Positions 45,365 through 54,888 are shown, counted from the stretch's first letter. The stretch is DNA of 64,000 bases from Pantoea coffeiphila (GCF_016909495.1 NZ_JAFBFW010000002.1:186001-250000), one strand, 5' to 3'. Numbers and translations: made by a program. The notes: generated by a model not told the origin, from the sequence alone.

Positions 45365-45904
45365 ATGAAATACCAAGTCTTTGCTGCTGTTATTCCCCTG
45401 ACTATACTACTCAGCGCCTGTACCACTGTCGAACCCGCTTATAAGGATATCGGTTCACGTGATGCTCCCTGCATTAGCGGCGGGCCGGACCAGGTCGCCC
45501 AGCAGTTCTACGATATGCGCCTGGAACAACCTTCCTTCGGCGTTCCCGATAAGCAACAGCTGGCTAAATACCGTCCCTGGCTTAGCGGGCCGCTTTATCA
45601 GGATTTACTGAAAGCCAGCCGAGAGAAATCACCTAAAACTCCACTGCGGGGAGACGTGTTCAGCAGCCGCTCTGCGGGAGCGACCAGCGCCAGCGTGAAC
45701 GACTCATCCACTATCCCCAATACCGACGCGCGTAATATTGCCCTGCGGGTGAATCTCAGCCATACCGGAAAGCCGGAAGTTCTATGGCAGGATGAAGTCC
45801 TGATGGCGCGGGAAGGCACCTGCTGGACCGTAGACGACATCCGCTACCTCGGCCCCGTTCCCCATATTACCGGCGGTTCACTGCGCCAGCGGTTCGAAGA
45901 GTGA
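45365..45904 (+). CDS. ybjP: Lipoprotein YbjP
   Basis: A 179-residue predicted lipoprotein (DUF3828-like) of unknown function. The signal MKYQVFAAVIPLTILLSAC ends in a proper lipobox (LLSAC) with Thr-Thr after the cysteine, which does not suggest inner-membrane retention, so outer-membrane sorting by Lol is expected. The rest matches E. coli YbjP (GGPDQVAQQFYD, STIPNTDARNI, CWTVDDIRYLG). The ATG at 45365 with AAGGAAA upstream was preferred over a start 16 codons earlier because it begins the signal peptide. Confidence 0.92.
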   Translation: MKYQVFAAVIPLTILLSACTTVEPAYKDIGSRDAPCISGGPDQVAQQFYDMRLEQPSFGVPDKQQLAKYRPWLSGPLYQDLLKASREKSPKTPLRGDVFSSRSAGATSASVNDSSTIPNTDARNIALRVNLSHTGKPEVLWQDEVLMAREGTCWTVDDIRYLGPVPHITGGSLRQRFEE

Positions 45905-46057
45905 CCAATCCTTCCGTGCCGTCAGACCCGACGGCACGATCTCACTCACACATTTGCATAACAACAGCAAAGCTTTTCATGGTAAACGGCAACATTGCCC
46001 TATCTTGTGCTACTCTTTAATCACCTCGCCAACAATTATAAATTTTAACGCACGATG

Positions 46058-46111
46058 ATTGCATAACTATTCTGTCGACGTTAAGATTTGCGGCATCAAT
46101 TGCTATTCACT
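46058..46111 (+). promoter_or_regulatory. Candidate ArgR boxes upstream of artP
   Basis: Two sequences resemble the ARG box core TGAAT-N4-ATTCA: TGCAT-AACT-ATTCT (46060-46073, 8 of 10) and TCAAT-TGCT-ATTCA (46096-46109, 9 of 10). They are 36 bp apart rather than the usual 21, so only one may be real. ArgR control of art genes is known in E. coli. Confidence 0.4.
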
Positions 46112-46119
46112 TTTTGCGC

Positions 46120-46848
46120 ATGAGTATTCAACTAAACGGTATTAACTGCTATTACGGTGCCCACCAGGCGCTATTTGACATACAGCTGGCGTGCCCGCAG
46201 GGCGAAACGCTGGTTCTGCTGGGGCCAAGCGGTGCCGGGAAAAGCTCACTTCTGCGCGTGCTGAATCTGCTCGAAATGCCGCGTGCCGGAACGCTTGAGA
46301 TCGCCGGTAATCACTTCGACTTCAGCAAGCCGCCAACCGAAAGTGCCATTCGTGAACTACGGCAGAACGTCGGTATGGTCTTCCAGCAGTATAATCTCTG
46401 GCCGCATCTGACCGTCACGCAGAATCTGATTGAAGCGCCCTGCCGCGTACTGGGTCTGAGTAAAGAACAGGCCCATGAACGGGCCAGTAAACTGCTCGAT
46501 CGCCTGCGCCTGACGCCCTTTGCCGATCGCTTTCCACTGCATCTTTCCGGTGGTCAACAGCAGCGCGTGGCCATTGCTCGCGCGCTGATGATGGAGCCGG
46601 CGGTATTGCTGTTCGATGAACCAACCGCAGCACTGGACCCGGAAATTACCGCGCAGATTGTCAGCATTATTCGCGAACTGGCGGAAACCAATATCACTCA
46701 GGTAATCGTCACCCACGAGGTGGAAGTCGCGCGTAAAACCGCCAGCCGCGTAGTGTACATGGAAAATGGGTACATCGTTGAACAGGGCGATGCCAGCCGC
46801 TTTACACAGCCGCAAACCGAGGCGTTTGCAAATTACCTTTCGCACTAA
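46120..46848 (+). CDS. artP: Arginine ABC transporter ATP-binding protein ArtP
   Basis: ArtP powers arginine import. From the ATG at 46120 ([13 protein letters not shown]) it is 242 residues, as in E. coli, with Walker [10 protein letters not shown] (about 35-43), Q-loop [11 protein letters not shown], signature LSGGQ and Walker [13 protein letters not shown]. No good Shine-Dalgarno is visible before the ATG; a TTG six bases upstream exists but is less likely. It is the first gene of artPIQM. Confidence 0.96.
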   Translation: MSIQLNGINCYYGAHQALFDIQLACPQGETLVLLGPSGAGKSSLLRVLNLLEMPRAGTLEIAGNHFDFSKPPTESAIRELRQNVGMVFQQYNLWPHLTVTQNLIEAPCRVLGLSKEQAHERASKLLDRLRLTPFADRFPLHLSGGQQQRVAIARALMMEPAVLLFDEPTAALDPEITAQIVSIIRELAETNITQVIVTHEVEVARKTASRVVYMENGYIVEQGDASRFTQPQTEAFANYLSH

Positions 46849-46859
46849 CGCAGGACATA

Positions 46860-47594
46860 ATGATGAAAAAAGTTGTACTTGCCGCACTTTTAGCCAGCAT
46901 CAGCCTGGGAGCCAGCGCTGCCCAGACCATTCGTTTTGCGACAGAAGCGTCCTACCCTCCGTTTGAGTTTGTTGACGCCGACAATAAGATCCAGGGATTT
47001 GATGTCGATCTGGCTAACGCACTGTGCCGCGAAATTGGTGCAGAATGTACCTTTAGCAACCAGGCCTTTGACAGCCTGATCCCCAGCCTGAAATTCCGTC
47101 GCTTCGATGCGGTAATGGCCGGTATGGACATCACGCCAGAGCGTGAAAAACAGGTCCTGTTCACAAATGCCTACTACGACAACTCCGCGCTGTTCGTGGT
47201 GCAGAAAGGCAAAGTCGCCAGTATTGATGCCCTGAAAGGCAAACGCGTTGGCGTGCAGAACGGCACCACTCACCAGAAATACCTCAGCGAAAAACAGGCT
47301 GATATTCAACTGGTCCCTTACGACAGCTATCAAAACGCCATCCTTGATCTGAAAAATGGCCGCATCGACGCGGTATTTGGTGATACCGCGGTGGTTAACG
47401 AGTGGCTGAAACAGAACCCGAACCTGGCCGCACTGGGTGAGAAAGTGACCGATAAGTCTTACTTCGGTACCGGCCTGGGCATCGCCGTTCGTCAGGGCAA
47501 TACCGAGCTGCAGGGCAAATTCAATGCGGCGCTGGACAAGGTGAAAGCCGACGGCACCTATAAAACTATCTACAGCAAGTGGTTTCAGCAGTAA
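46860..47594 (+). CDS. artI: Arginine-binding periplasmic protein ArtI
   Basis: ArtI is a periplasmic solute-binding protein of the ArtPIQM importer. It has a Sec signal (MMKKVVLAALLASISLGASA, cleaved about residue 20-21) and the family pattern SYPPFEFVDADNKIQGFDVDL, GMDITPEREKQVLF and YFGTGLGIAVR. The resemblance is to E. coli ArtI more than ArtJ (FSNQAFDSLIPSLKFRR, KQVLF, TIYSKWFQ). Two adjacent ATG codons allow a one-residue start ambiguity. It is 11 bp after artP and three bp before artQ. Confidence 0.93.
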   Translation: MMKKVVLAALLASISLGASAAQTIRFATEASYPPFEFVDADNKIQGFDVDLANALCREIGAECTFSNQAFDSLIPSLKFRRFDAVMAGMDITPEREKQVLFTNAYYDNSALFVVQKGKVASIDALKGKRVGVQNGTTHQKYLSEKQADIQLVPYDSYQNAILDLKNGRIDAVFGDTAVVNEWLKQNPNLAALGEKVTDKSYFGTGLGIAVRQGNTELQGKFNAALDKVKADGTYKTIYSKWFQQ

Positions 47595-47597
47595 TTA

Positions 47598-48314
47598 ATG
47601 AGCGAATTTTATTCTCTTGCCAGCGCCGCCGGGATGACCGTCGGCCTTGCCGTTTGTGCTTTGGTGGTCGGACTGGCTCTCGCGATGGTTTTCGCCGTGT
47701 GGGAATCCGCACGCTGGCGGCCGCTGGCGTGGCTGGGCACGCTGCTGGTTACCCTGTTTCGCGGGCTGCCGGAAATTCTTGTGGTGCTGTTTATCTACTT
47801 TGGCGCCTCGCAGCTGCTGCTGACGCTCTCGGATGGCTTCACCCTGAATCTCGGCGTGGTGCAGATCCCGATTCAGGTCACCATTGAAAACTTTGACGTC
47901 AGCCCGTTCCTGTGCGGCGTGATTGCGCTGGCTATCCTCTACTCTGCCTATGCTTCACAAACCCTGCGCGGCGCGCTGAAAGCGGTGCCTGCTGGCCAGT
48001 GGGAATCGGGCCAGGCGCTGGGAATGAAAAAAGCGGCGATATTCTTCCGGTTAATCATGCCGCAGATGTGGCGACACGCCCTGCCCGGTTTAGGCAACCA
48101 GTGGCTGGTGCTGCTCAAGGATACCGCACTGGTTTCACTGATTAGCGTGAACGATATTATGCTGCAGACCAAAAGCATTGCCACCCGTACCCAGGAGCCG
48201 TTTACCTGGTACGTCATTGCGGCGGCGATTTATCTGCTAATCACCCTGTTCAGTCAGCAGGTGCTGAAGCGTATTGAACTGCGCACGACGCGCTTCGAGC
48301 GCGGAGATTCCTGA
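47598..48314 (+). CDS. artQ: Arginine ABC transporter permease ArtQ
   Basis: ArtQ is one of two inner-membrane permeases of the importer. The 238-residue protein has five to six hydrophobic segments and the EAA loop typical of polar amino-acid permeases ([24 protein letters not shown]). Length equals E. coli. Its last base overlaps the artM start, so they are coupled. Confidence 0.95.
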   Translation: MSEFYSLASAAGMTVGLAVCALVVGLALAMVFAVWESARWRPLAWLGTLLVTLFRGLPEILVVLFIYFGASQLLLTLSDGFTLNLGVVQIPIQVTIENFDVSPFLCGVIALAILYSAYASQTLRGALKAVPAGQWESGQALGMKKAAIFFRLIMPQMWRHALPGLGNQWLVLLKDTALVSLISVNDIMLQTKSIATRTQEPFTWYVIAAAIYLLITLFSQQVLKRIELRTTRFERGDS

Positions 48315-48982
48315 TGCTGAGTTACTTCCCCGAACTGCTTAAAGGGCTGCAAACCAGCCTGACGCTGACCGTGGCATCGCTGCTGCTGGCACTCCTGCTG
48401 GCGCTGATCTTCACGGTGATTCTGGCATTGAAGGTGCCGGTTCTCAGCCTGATTACCCGTGGCTATATCACACTGTTTACCGGTACGCCGCTGCTGGTGC
48501 AGATATTCCTGATTTACTACGGCCCGGGCCAGTTTCCTTCCATACAAAATATTCCCTGGCTATGGCATTTACTGTCACAGCCGTGGCTGTGTGCCCTGCT
48601 GGCGCTGTCGTTAAACAGTGCCGCCTATACCACGCTGCTGTTCCACGGTGCCGTGCGGGCAATCCCTGCCGGGCAGTGGCAATCCTGTGCGGCTCTGGGC
48701 ATGAACCGCAAGGATACGCTGCGCATTTTACTGCCGTATGCCTTTAAGCGCGCCCTCTCCTCTTATTCGAACGAGGTGGTGCTGGTGTTTAAGAGTACCT
48801 CGCTGGCTTACACCATTACGCTGATGGAAGTGATGGGCCACGGGCAGCTGCTGTACGGCCGAACCTATGACGTGACGGTGTTTGCCGCCGCTGGGGTAAT
48901 TTATCTCATCGTCAATGGGTTGCTAACCTTGCTGATGCGGCTAATTGAACGCCGGGCATTAGCCTTTGAGCAGCGCAGCTGA
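48314..48982 (+). CDS. artM: Arginine ABC transporter permease ArtM
   Basis: ArtM is the partner permease of ArtQ. The 222-residue protein has the same fold, with an EAA loop GQWQSCAALGMNRKDTLRILLPYAF. Length equals E. coli. The ATG begins on the last base of the artQ stop. artJ follows after only 31 bp. Confidence 0.95.
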   Translation: MLSYFPELLKGLQTSLTLTVASLLLALLLALIFTVILALKVPVLSLITRGYITLFTGTPLLVQIFLIYYGPGQFPSIQNIPWLWHLLSQPWLCALLALSLNSAAYTTLLFHGAVRAIPAGQWQSCAALGMNRKDTLRILLPYAFKRALSSYSNEVVLVFKSTSLAYTITLMEVMGHGQLLYGRTYDVTVFAAAGVIYLIVNGLLTLLMRLIERRALAFEQRS

Positions 48983-49013
48983 GCGAACGATTTCTAAAAA
49001 AGGAACTGATAAC

Positions 49014-49745
49014 ATGAAAAAAATTATTCTGGCCACGGTTCTGGCCAGCATGACCTTTGGGGCTGTAGCCGCAGATAAAATTCGTTTTGCTTCCTCTGCT
49101 ACCTATCCACCGTTTGAATCGCTGGACAGTGAGAATCAGATTGTTGGATTTGATATCGATCTGGCCAAAGCGCTGTGCGAAGAGATGAAAGCAGAATGTA
49201 CCTTCACTAATAACCCGTTCGACAGCCTGGTTCCTGCCCTGAAGTTTCGCCGTTACGACGCCGTGATTTCCGGCATGGATATCACCCCGGAGCGCAGTCA
49301 GCAGGTCAGCTTCACCAAGCCTTACTACGCTAACTCCGCGATTCTGATTGCGCCAAAGGGTAAATTTACCGACCTTTCGCAGCTGAAAGGCAAACGCGTT
49401 GGTATGGAAAACGGCACCACGCATCAGAAGTATCTACAGGAGCAGCATCCTGAGATTACCGCCGTGGCCTACGACAGCTATCAGAACGCTATTCTGGACC
49501 TGAAAAATAACCGCCTGGACGGTATTTTCGGCGACAGCGCAGTGGTCAATCAGTGGCTGAAAACCAGTCCGAATCTTGGCACCGTAGGCAAGCACGTTAC
49601 CGACAGCAGCTATTTTGGAACGGGCTTAGGGATTGCCGTGCGTAAGGATAACGCAGAGCTGCTGGCAAAACTGAATACCGCGCTGGATACGCTGCGCGCA
49701 AACGGCACGATTGAGAAAATTAATCAGCGCTGGTTCCCTGAGTAA
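49014..49745 (+). CDS. artJ: Arginine-binding periplasmic protein ArtJ
   Basis: A second periplasmic binding protein, closest to E. coli ArtJ (arginine-specific): ATYPPFESLDSENQIVGFDIDL, DAVISGMDITPERSQQVSFTKPYY and a C-terminal RWFPE. From the ATG at 49014 (AGGAAC upstream) it is 243 residues with a Sec signal cleaved after GAVAA. An earlier in-frame start inside artM is unlikely. ArtJ and ArtI are clear paralogues, probably a local tandem duplication. Confidence 0.95.
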   Translation: MKKIILATVLASMTFGAVAADKIRFASSATYPPFESLDSENQIVGFDIDLAKALCEEMKAECTFTNNPFDSLVPALKFRRYDAVISGMDITPERSQQVSFTKPYYANSAILIAPKGKFTDLSQLKGKRVGMENGTTHQKYLQEQHPEITAVAYDSYQNAILDLKNNRLDGIFGDSAVVNQWLKTSPNLGTVGKHVTDSSYFGTGLGIAVRKDNAELLAKLNTALDTLRANGTIEKINQRWFPE

Positions 49746-49754
49746 TGCACAAAC

Positions 49755-49777
49755 GGCAGGCGAATATCTCGCCTGCC
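49755..49777. terminator. Hairpin between artJ and rlmC
   Basis: GGCAGGCGA / TCGCCTGCC (49755-49763 / 49769-49777) forms a perfect nine-base stem in the 36-bp convergent gap. Only short T runs follow, so it is probably a shared, moderate terminator. Confidence 0.7.
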
Positions 49778-49781
49778 CGCT

Positions 49782-50912
49782 TTATGCTTTCCGCTGTAAC
49801 AGCGTCAGCACTTCGTAGTGCGCCGTATGCGGGAACATATCAAACAGCTGCACCTGCACAATACGATAGTCACTGAGCCGGGCAAGATCCGTTGCCATCG
49901 TCACCGCATTACAGCTGGAATAGAGTATCCACGGCGGTTCCATTCGGGTGAGATAGTCGCACAGCTCCGCACCGATACCGCGTCGTGGCGGATTAACCAG
50001 TACCAGCTCCGGCACGCTGCCCTCTCCGGTGGCAAATGCCGTTGAGTCCAGCGCCGCAAAATTCACCCGCGTTAATCCCATCAGTTCGGCGGAACGTTTC
50101 GCGCAGGCAATCGCTTCTTTACTGATCTCAATGCCGGTTAGCTGCATGTCCGGCGTGGCGCAGTGCAGGCCAAAGCCCCCGACGCCGCAGAACAGATCCC
50201 ACATGCTGTTAACGCCTAATTCCGCCACCCAACGGCGCGCGGTGGCATACAGCGATGCCGCTACTTCCGGGTTGGTCTGGAAAAAGCTCTGCGGCCGTAT
50301 CCACAGCGGTACGTCATTGAGCTGCTCGGCCAGAGCCTGATTATCGGTCAGCGGGATCTCTTCATCCCCTTCGAGAATCGCCATCGGCACCGGCTGGATA
50401 TTGGCGGAAATCGCCGCCAGCTGCGGTAGCGTGCGCTGTAGTTCCGGCAGTGCAGCCTTAAGCTGCGCCAGCTTAGTGGTGGAGCGCAGCACAAAGCGCA
50501 GCATCAGCTCACCGCTGTAGCGGCTTTCCGTCAGTAGAATAAACTTCAGCTCGCCGCGGCGGCGCGCAACGTTATAGGGCGTCAGCCCGGCGCGGGCAAT
50601 AAACGGGCGCAGCGCGGCAAACACATCGGTAAAGCTGTCGGGATAAAGCGGGCAGTCACAGAGATCGACCGGCGTACCGTCGCGATGCAGCATACCGAGC
50701 AGCGGGCGCTCAACGCTTCCGCTGACCACCATTTTCGCCTTGTTACGGAATTTTTCCGGCGGAGAGATCACCGGCTCCAGCCAGTTTGCCACCGGCAGAG
50801 AAGCCATCAGCTGCTGCAGATGAGCCTGTTTTTGCGAAAGTTGCTGGGTGTACGGCGTTTCCAGCCACTGGCAGGATCGGCAACGACCGGCGTCGTAGAG
50901 CGCGCAATGCAT
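49782..50912 (-). CDS. rlmC: 23S rRNA (uracil-747-C5)-methyltransferase RlmC
   Basis: RlmC methylates U747 of 23S rRNA with SAM. The 376-residue protein has the N-terminal [4Fe-4S] cysteines (C3, C11, C14, and C in [10 protein letters not shown]), the SAM-binding motif [16 protein letters not shown], the NPPRRG motif and the catalytic-loop cysteine in YSSCNAVTM. Length is within one residue of E. coli RlmC (RumB). ybjO lies upstream on the same strand. Confidence 0.96.
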   Translation of the reverse strand: MHCALYDAGRCRSCQWLETPYTQQLSQKQAHLQQLMASLPVANWLEPVISPPEKFRNKAKMVVSGSVERPLLGMLHRDGTPVDLCDCPLYPDSFTDVFAALRPFIARAGLTPYNVARRRGELKFILLTESRYSGELMLRFVLRSTTKLAQLKAALPELQRTLPQLAAISANIQPVPMAILEGDEEIPLTDNQALAEQLNDVPLWIRPQSFFQTNPEVAASLYATARRWVAELGVNSMWDLFCGVGGFGLHCATPDMQLTGIEISKEAIACAKRSAELMGLTRVNFAALDSTAFATGEGSVPELVLVNPPRRGIGAELCDYLTRMEPPWILYSSCNAVTMATDLARLSDYRIVQVQLFDMFPHTAHYEVLTLLQRKA

Positions 50913-51000
50913 GTTAAAGCCTGTTGATTGGGAGTGCGAAATGCAGGGCGACAGTATATACCCAAATTCGCGCCGGGTGCAGTCTCAGACGAAATGCGGT

Positions 51001-51474
51001 TCAGCGATAATAGTGTCGGCTGCTCACCGGCACAAACACTAACAGCAACACCAGCATATCCGGGAGTTTTTGCGCGATAAGCGAGCTGATAATACGGACG
51101 TTATCTTCGCCACTGATGCTGAAAATCTCCGGATAGATCCCGGTCAGCGTTGCGACCATCATATACAGCAGCACAATCACCTGAGTGGCAAGGAACGTCC
51201 AGCGCCCCCAGTTCCGCCCACGGATCATTGCAATCGCGCAGCGCAGCTCAAGGAAGAAGATCAGCTGGCTGGCAATAAAAATTAAAGTGGAATCCCAGGA
51301 TTGTGCACTGCGGTGAATAAAGTTCATCACCTCTTCATATCCCAGTTCATTGGCCAGAAGCAGCACGCTAAGCACACGGGTCGCGATCACCGCGCTGCCA
51401 GCAATCAGCACCGGTACAGGGATAGCCATCCGGTCGCCGGACAATGTACCACCACCTCTGAACACCTCTGACAT
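51001..51474 (-). CDS. ybjO: Inner membrane protein YbjO
   Basis: A 157-residue membrane protein of unknown function with about four hydrophobic segments. It matches E. coli YbjO in the middle and C-terminus (FIHRSAQSWDSTLIF, GRNWGRWTFLATQ, YPEIFSISGE, LIAQKLPDMLVLLLVFVP). The ATG at 51474 was chosen for its strong AGGAGAGG Shine-Dalgarno; an upstream start would add 11 residues. In E. coli ybjO follows potI; here a hydrolase gene intervenes. Confidence 0.88.
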   Translation of the reverse strand: MSEVFRGGGTLSGDRMAIPVPVLIAGSAVIATRVLSVLLLANELGYEEVMNFIHRSAQSWDSTLIFIASQLIFFLELRCAIAMIRGRNWGRWTFLATQVIVLLYMMVATLTGIYPEIFSISGEDNVRIISSLIAQKLPDMLVLLLVFVPVSSRHYYR

Positions 51475-51802
51475 ATCCCTCTCCTGCCCTGTGCTAAATA
51501 TCGTCAACCCGCACTGCTACTGTCTGGTTATTAACCTGCAACACGCATTCAGACAGATTAATTCAACTATTTTTAGCCTATACGCGCCAATAATTCCACT
51601 CCACGAAATAAAATTATTTTCGGTCATTAATTATCCCAAAATAAAACCAGACAAAAAGTATATTTCTGCATCTGAATATATTTTAATCTCTCAGGAAAAC
51701 GGCGTACCCGTTGGCTGAGGATGGCCAGATGCATGATTACCGTAAGGTAACCGCCCACTGGTAAGCGTATTACTTTAATTATTTCTGAATGGAGTGGAAA
51801 AC
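51475..51802. other. AT-rich gap between ybjO and the M20 hydrolase
   Basis: The 328-bp gap is clearly more AT-rich than its surroundings from about 51520 to 51690. It holds both divergent promoters. Small inverted repeats such as TTACC/GGTAA near 51740 are present, but no operator could be named and no gene was found. Confidence 0.45.
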
Positions 51803-52906
51803 GTGTCAAGGGTTCTGGAGCACTATAACTACCTGCATGAAATCCCGGAGCTGGGATTCCAGGAATTTAAAACGTCGGCCTATATCAGCCAGCAGTTAAA
51901 AAACGCGGGCTTTGTCGTACAGGATAATTTCAATGGGACTACCGGTATTGTGGCGATCCTTGACAGCGGTATTCCAGGCCCGACTCTGGCGCTGCGGGCG
52001 GATATGGATGCACTGGGGCACATTATTGACGGAGTACACTGCGCGCGGCACACCTGCGGCCACGATGGCCACTCTTCCGTCGTGCTGAGCGCCGCCGAGG
52101 AGCTGATTGCCGGGCATGAAGTGAAACGCGGTCGGCTGAAGCTGATTTTCCAACCGGCGGAAGAGCTGGGGGCCGGTGCGCTGGCGATGATCGCCGGAGG
52201 CGCAATTGACGATGTGGATATGATTTTAGGCTTCCATGTGCGCCCGGCCCAGGAATGCGCCGTGGGTACAGCCATTCCGGCCGTTCACTATGCGGCATGC
52301 GTCACACTGGAAGCCATTATTTATGGACAGGCGGCACACGGTGCACGACCGCATCTGGGTATCAACGCGCTGGATGCCGCCGTCAGCGCGGTACAGGCGG
52401 TGAATGCGGTACATCTGGCCCCGGACAGTGGCTGGAGTGTAAAAGCCACTCGCTTTATCTGCGATGCCGGCGTAACCAATTCCATCCCGGATGAAGCCCG
52501 GGTAGTGTTCGATCTGCGTACAGCCAAGAATGAAGATATGGTTGAGCTACAGGCGCGCGTTCAGCGGGCCGTTGAGCACAGCGTGGCGGCCTACGGTGCC
52601 AAAGCCAATGTGACGGTGGTGAAAAGCATGCCTGCGGCAGTGATTGATGACGAGATGACCGCACTGATAGCGCAGGCGATTGTTGATGTGCAGGGTGAAG
52701 CTGCGCTGATGCCGGTACGTTCAACGCCAGGCAGCGAAGATTTCTTCCAGTATCCGGTACAGCGGCCGGAGGTGAAGGCAGGTTTCTGGGGGCTGGGTAC
52801 GGGTCTGCTGCCGGGGCTGCATCATCCCGATATGCATTTCGATCTGGCTTCGCTACCGGTTGGGGTGAAAATATTTAAAGCCTGCGTTCGAAGGGTGCTG
52901 GGGTAA
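51803..52906 (+). CDS. M20-family amidohydrolase (aminoacylase/hippurate hydrolase-like)
   Basis: A 367-residue di-metal hydrolase of the M20D group, which removes acyl or carbamoyl groups from N-acyl amino acids (relatives include hippurate hydrolase, IAA-amino acid hydrolase and AbgB-type proteins). Metal and catalytic motifs are complete: LRADMDAL (65-71), CGHDGHS with Cys85 and His87, PAEELGAGA with Glu120/Glu121, GFHVRP, and LHHPDMHF near the end. No signal peptide, so probably cytoplasmic. I prefer the GTG at 51803, eight bases after GGAG; a GTG at 51794 overlaps that motif. The gene is absent from this place in E. coli, so it is an insertion here or a loss there. Substrate cannot be told; auxin conjugates are one option in a plant-associated host. 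Confidence 0.85.
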   Translation: MSRVLEHYNYLHEIPELGFQEFKTSAYISQQLKNAGFVVQDNFNGTTGIVAILDSGIPGPTLALRADMDALGHIIDGVHCARHTCGHDGHSSVVLSAAEELIAGHEVKRGRLKLIFQPAEELGAGALAMIAGGAIDDVDMILGFHVRPAQECAVGTAIPAVHYAACVTLEAIIYGQAAHGARPHLGINALDAAVSAVQAVNAVHLAPDSGWSVKATRFICDAGVTNSIPDEARVVFDLRTAKNEDMVELQARVQRAVEHSVAAYGAKANVTVVKSMPAAVIDDEMTALIAQAIVDVQGEAALMPVRSTPGSEDFFQYPVQRPEVKAGFWGLGTGLLPGLHHPDMHFDLASLPVGVKIFKACVRRVLG

Positions 52907-53074
52907 CTGCTGCCAGGCCTTTGCGAGAGCTATCGGATTCCGCAGCACGGTAGCGAAAGCCAGGGGCCAGGAGAGAACAGCACGGAGCGGCCATCAGGTC
53001 GGGCACGGGCAGGAAGCCCGCGCCCTGGTGGTTCGTCGACCGGATGCTGAAGACGAACGCACCCGCCTGACAAC
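52907..53074. repeat. Possible dispersed intergenic repeat between the M20 hydrolase and potI
   Basis: This 168-bp convergent gap is unusually GC-rich for an intergenic stretch, has internal inverted pieces (for example GGGCACGGGC against GCCCGCGCCC) and is open on the minus strand for 67 codons without resembling a normal protein. Those traits fit a dispersed non-coding repeat better than a gene. I recall similar short translated segments from Erwinia/Pantoea genomes but cannot verify it here. Confidence 0.4.
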
Positions 53075-53920
53075 TCAATGCCCGGAACGGGCCTTCTGAA
53101 TATCCTTAATTCGCTGCTTCTCTTCGTGTGCCATCAGGCGCCAGGCGATAAAGCCCACCAGCCCAACCACAAACAGAATTAACGAAGCCAGCGCGTTGAT
53201 TTCCGGATTCACACCGCGACGAACGGTGGCAAAGATCTGCATCGGCAGCGTTGTAGCCCCCGGTCCGGTAACAAAACTGGAAATCACTAAATCATCCAGA
53301 GACAGCGTAAAGGCCAGCAGCCAGCCGGTGACGATGGCCGGCGCGATCATCGGCACGGTGATCACAAAGAACACCTTCAGCGGTGTCGCACCCAGATCCA
53401 TTGCCGCTTCTTCGATTGACCGATCCAGCTCCCGCAGGCGCGAGTTGATCACTACTGCCACATACGCGGTACAGAAGGTCACGTGTGCCAGCCAGATGGT
53501 CAACATCCCGCGATCGGCAGGCCAGCCAAAGGCGTTCGCCATCGCCACAAACAGCAGCAGCAGCGAAAGACCGGTAATCACGTCAGGCATGACCAGCGGA
53601 GCGGTCAGCATAAAGGCAAAACCGGTCGATCCCTTAAAGCGACCAAAGCGCACAATGATCACGGCGGCAATGGTGCCGAGGATCACCGCCGCCGTTGCCG
53701 ACAGTGCGGCAATCGACAGGCTGAGCGTGACGGCGCTAATCATCGCATCATCGTGGAACAGCACGTTATACCAGTGGAACGAGAAGCTTTCCCACGCGGC
53801 CAGCTGCGACGAGTTAAACGAATAGATCACCAGCAGCAGCATCGGCGCATAGAGGAAGAAGAAACAAACAGCGAGGATCGCCGTACGCCACTTCGAGCGA
53901 ATGGTCGGCAAACTGTTCAT
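53075..53920 (-). CDS. potI: Putrescine ABC transporter permease PotI
   Basis: PotI is one of the two membrane subunits of the PotFGHI putrescine importer. The 281-residue protein has six hydrophobic segments and the permease EAA-type loop (IEEAAMDLGATPLKVFFVITVPMIAPAI, in two parts EEAAMDLGATP and VITVPMIAP). Length equals E. coli. The ATG overlaps the potH stop by four bases, so they are coupled. Confidence 0.96.
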   Translation of the reverse strand: MNSLPTIRSKWRTAILAVCFFFLYAPMLLLVIYSFNSSQLAAWESFSFHWYNVLFHDDAMISAVTLSLSIAALSATAAVILGTIAAVIIVRFGRFKGSTGFAFMLTAPLVMPDVITGLSLLLLFVAMANAFGWPADRGMLTIWLAHVTFCTAYVAVVINSRLRELDRSIEEAAMDLGATPLKVFFVITVPMIAPAIVTGWLLAFTLSLDDLVISSFVTGPGATTLPMQIFATVRRGVNPEINALASLILFVVGLVGFIAWRLMAHEEKQRIKDIQKARSGH

Positions 53921-54876
53921 GCCTTATCCCCCATTTCTTTGTTCTGATGCTTGTGGAACCAGACGATCGGCATGATCAGGATCAGCAGAATAATCACCGC
54001 CAGCGCAGAGGCCACAGGCCAGTCGCGGTTATTGAAGAACTCCTGCCACAGCACGCGGCCAATCATAATACTGTCCGGTCCGCCCAGCAGTTCCGGGATC
54101 ACGTACTCGCCCACCGCCGGGATAAAGACCAGCATTGAACCGGCAATAATGCCGCCTTTCGTCAGCGGCACAATCACGCTGAAGAAGGTCTTCAGCGGAC
54201 GCGCGCCGAGGTCGAGAGACGCTTCCACCAGCGAATAATCGATGCGGGTCAGTGCGGTATAGATTGGCAGCACCATAAACGGCAGATAGCAGTAAACAAT
54301 CCCGATATACACCGCCATATTGGTGTACAGAATGGCGATCGGGTGATCGATCACGCCGGTCCACATCAGGAAGCGGTTTAGAATACCGTTATCGTTCAGG
54401 ATACCCATCCACGCATAAACCCTGACCAAGAAGGAGGTCCAGGATGGCAGGATCACCAGCAGCAGCAGGATATTGCGCGTTGAGGGTGAGGCATGCGCCA
54501 CCGCCCAGGCCAGCGGATAGCCGATCAGCAGGCAGATACCCGTTGAAATGGCCGCAACCTGGAGCGAATGCAGATAAGCATCGACGTAGAGCGGATCGTC
54601 GGTCAGCGTGAAATAGTTGCCGAGATTCAATACCATACTCAGCTGGCCGTCGGCCCAGGTCAGCAGCTCAGTGTACGGTGGAATGGCACGCGCAATGTCA
54701 GCAAAACTGATTTTCAGTACGATAAGGAACGGCAATAAAAATAGCAGCGACAGCCAGATGTAAGGCAGTGCTATTACCAGCTTGCGGCCGTGGGCCATCT
54801 GCAGCCGGGTCAGCAGCGAAACGCCGATGCGCCGCACGCTCGGTGGTTTGGTGGTACGTTCAGAAAATTGGCTCAT
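53917..54876 (-). CDS. potH: Putrescine ABC transporter permease PotH
   Basis: PotH is the partner permease of PotI. The 319-residue protein has six membrane segments and an EAA loop with VEASLDLGARPLKTFFSVIVP. The N-terminal tail before the first helix is basic and cytoplasmic. It starts 12 bp after potG and ends overlapping potI. Confidence 0.96.
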   Translation of the reverse strand: MSQFSERTTKPPSVRRIGVSLLTRLQMAHGRKLVIALPYIWLSLLFLLPFLIVLKISFADIARAIPPYTELLTWADGQLSMVLNLGNYFTLTDDPLYVDAYLHSLQVAAISTGICLLIGYPLAWAVAHASPSTRNILLLLVILPSWTSFLVRVYAWMGILNDNGILNRFLMWTGVIDHPIAILYTNMAVYIGIVYCYLPFMVLPIYTALTRIDYSLVEASLDLGARPLKTFFSVIVPLTKGGIIAGSMLVFIPAVGEYVIPELLGGPDSIMIGRVLWQEFFNNRDWPVASALAVIILLILIMPIVWFHKHQNKEMGDKA

Positions 54877-54888
54877 TATTACCCCCGC

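Noticed and set aside
52875..53078. 67-codon minus-strand frame between the M20 hydrolase and potI
   Set aside because: It overlaps the ends of both neighbours and has no protein family features; treated as a possible non-coding repeat instead.
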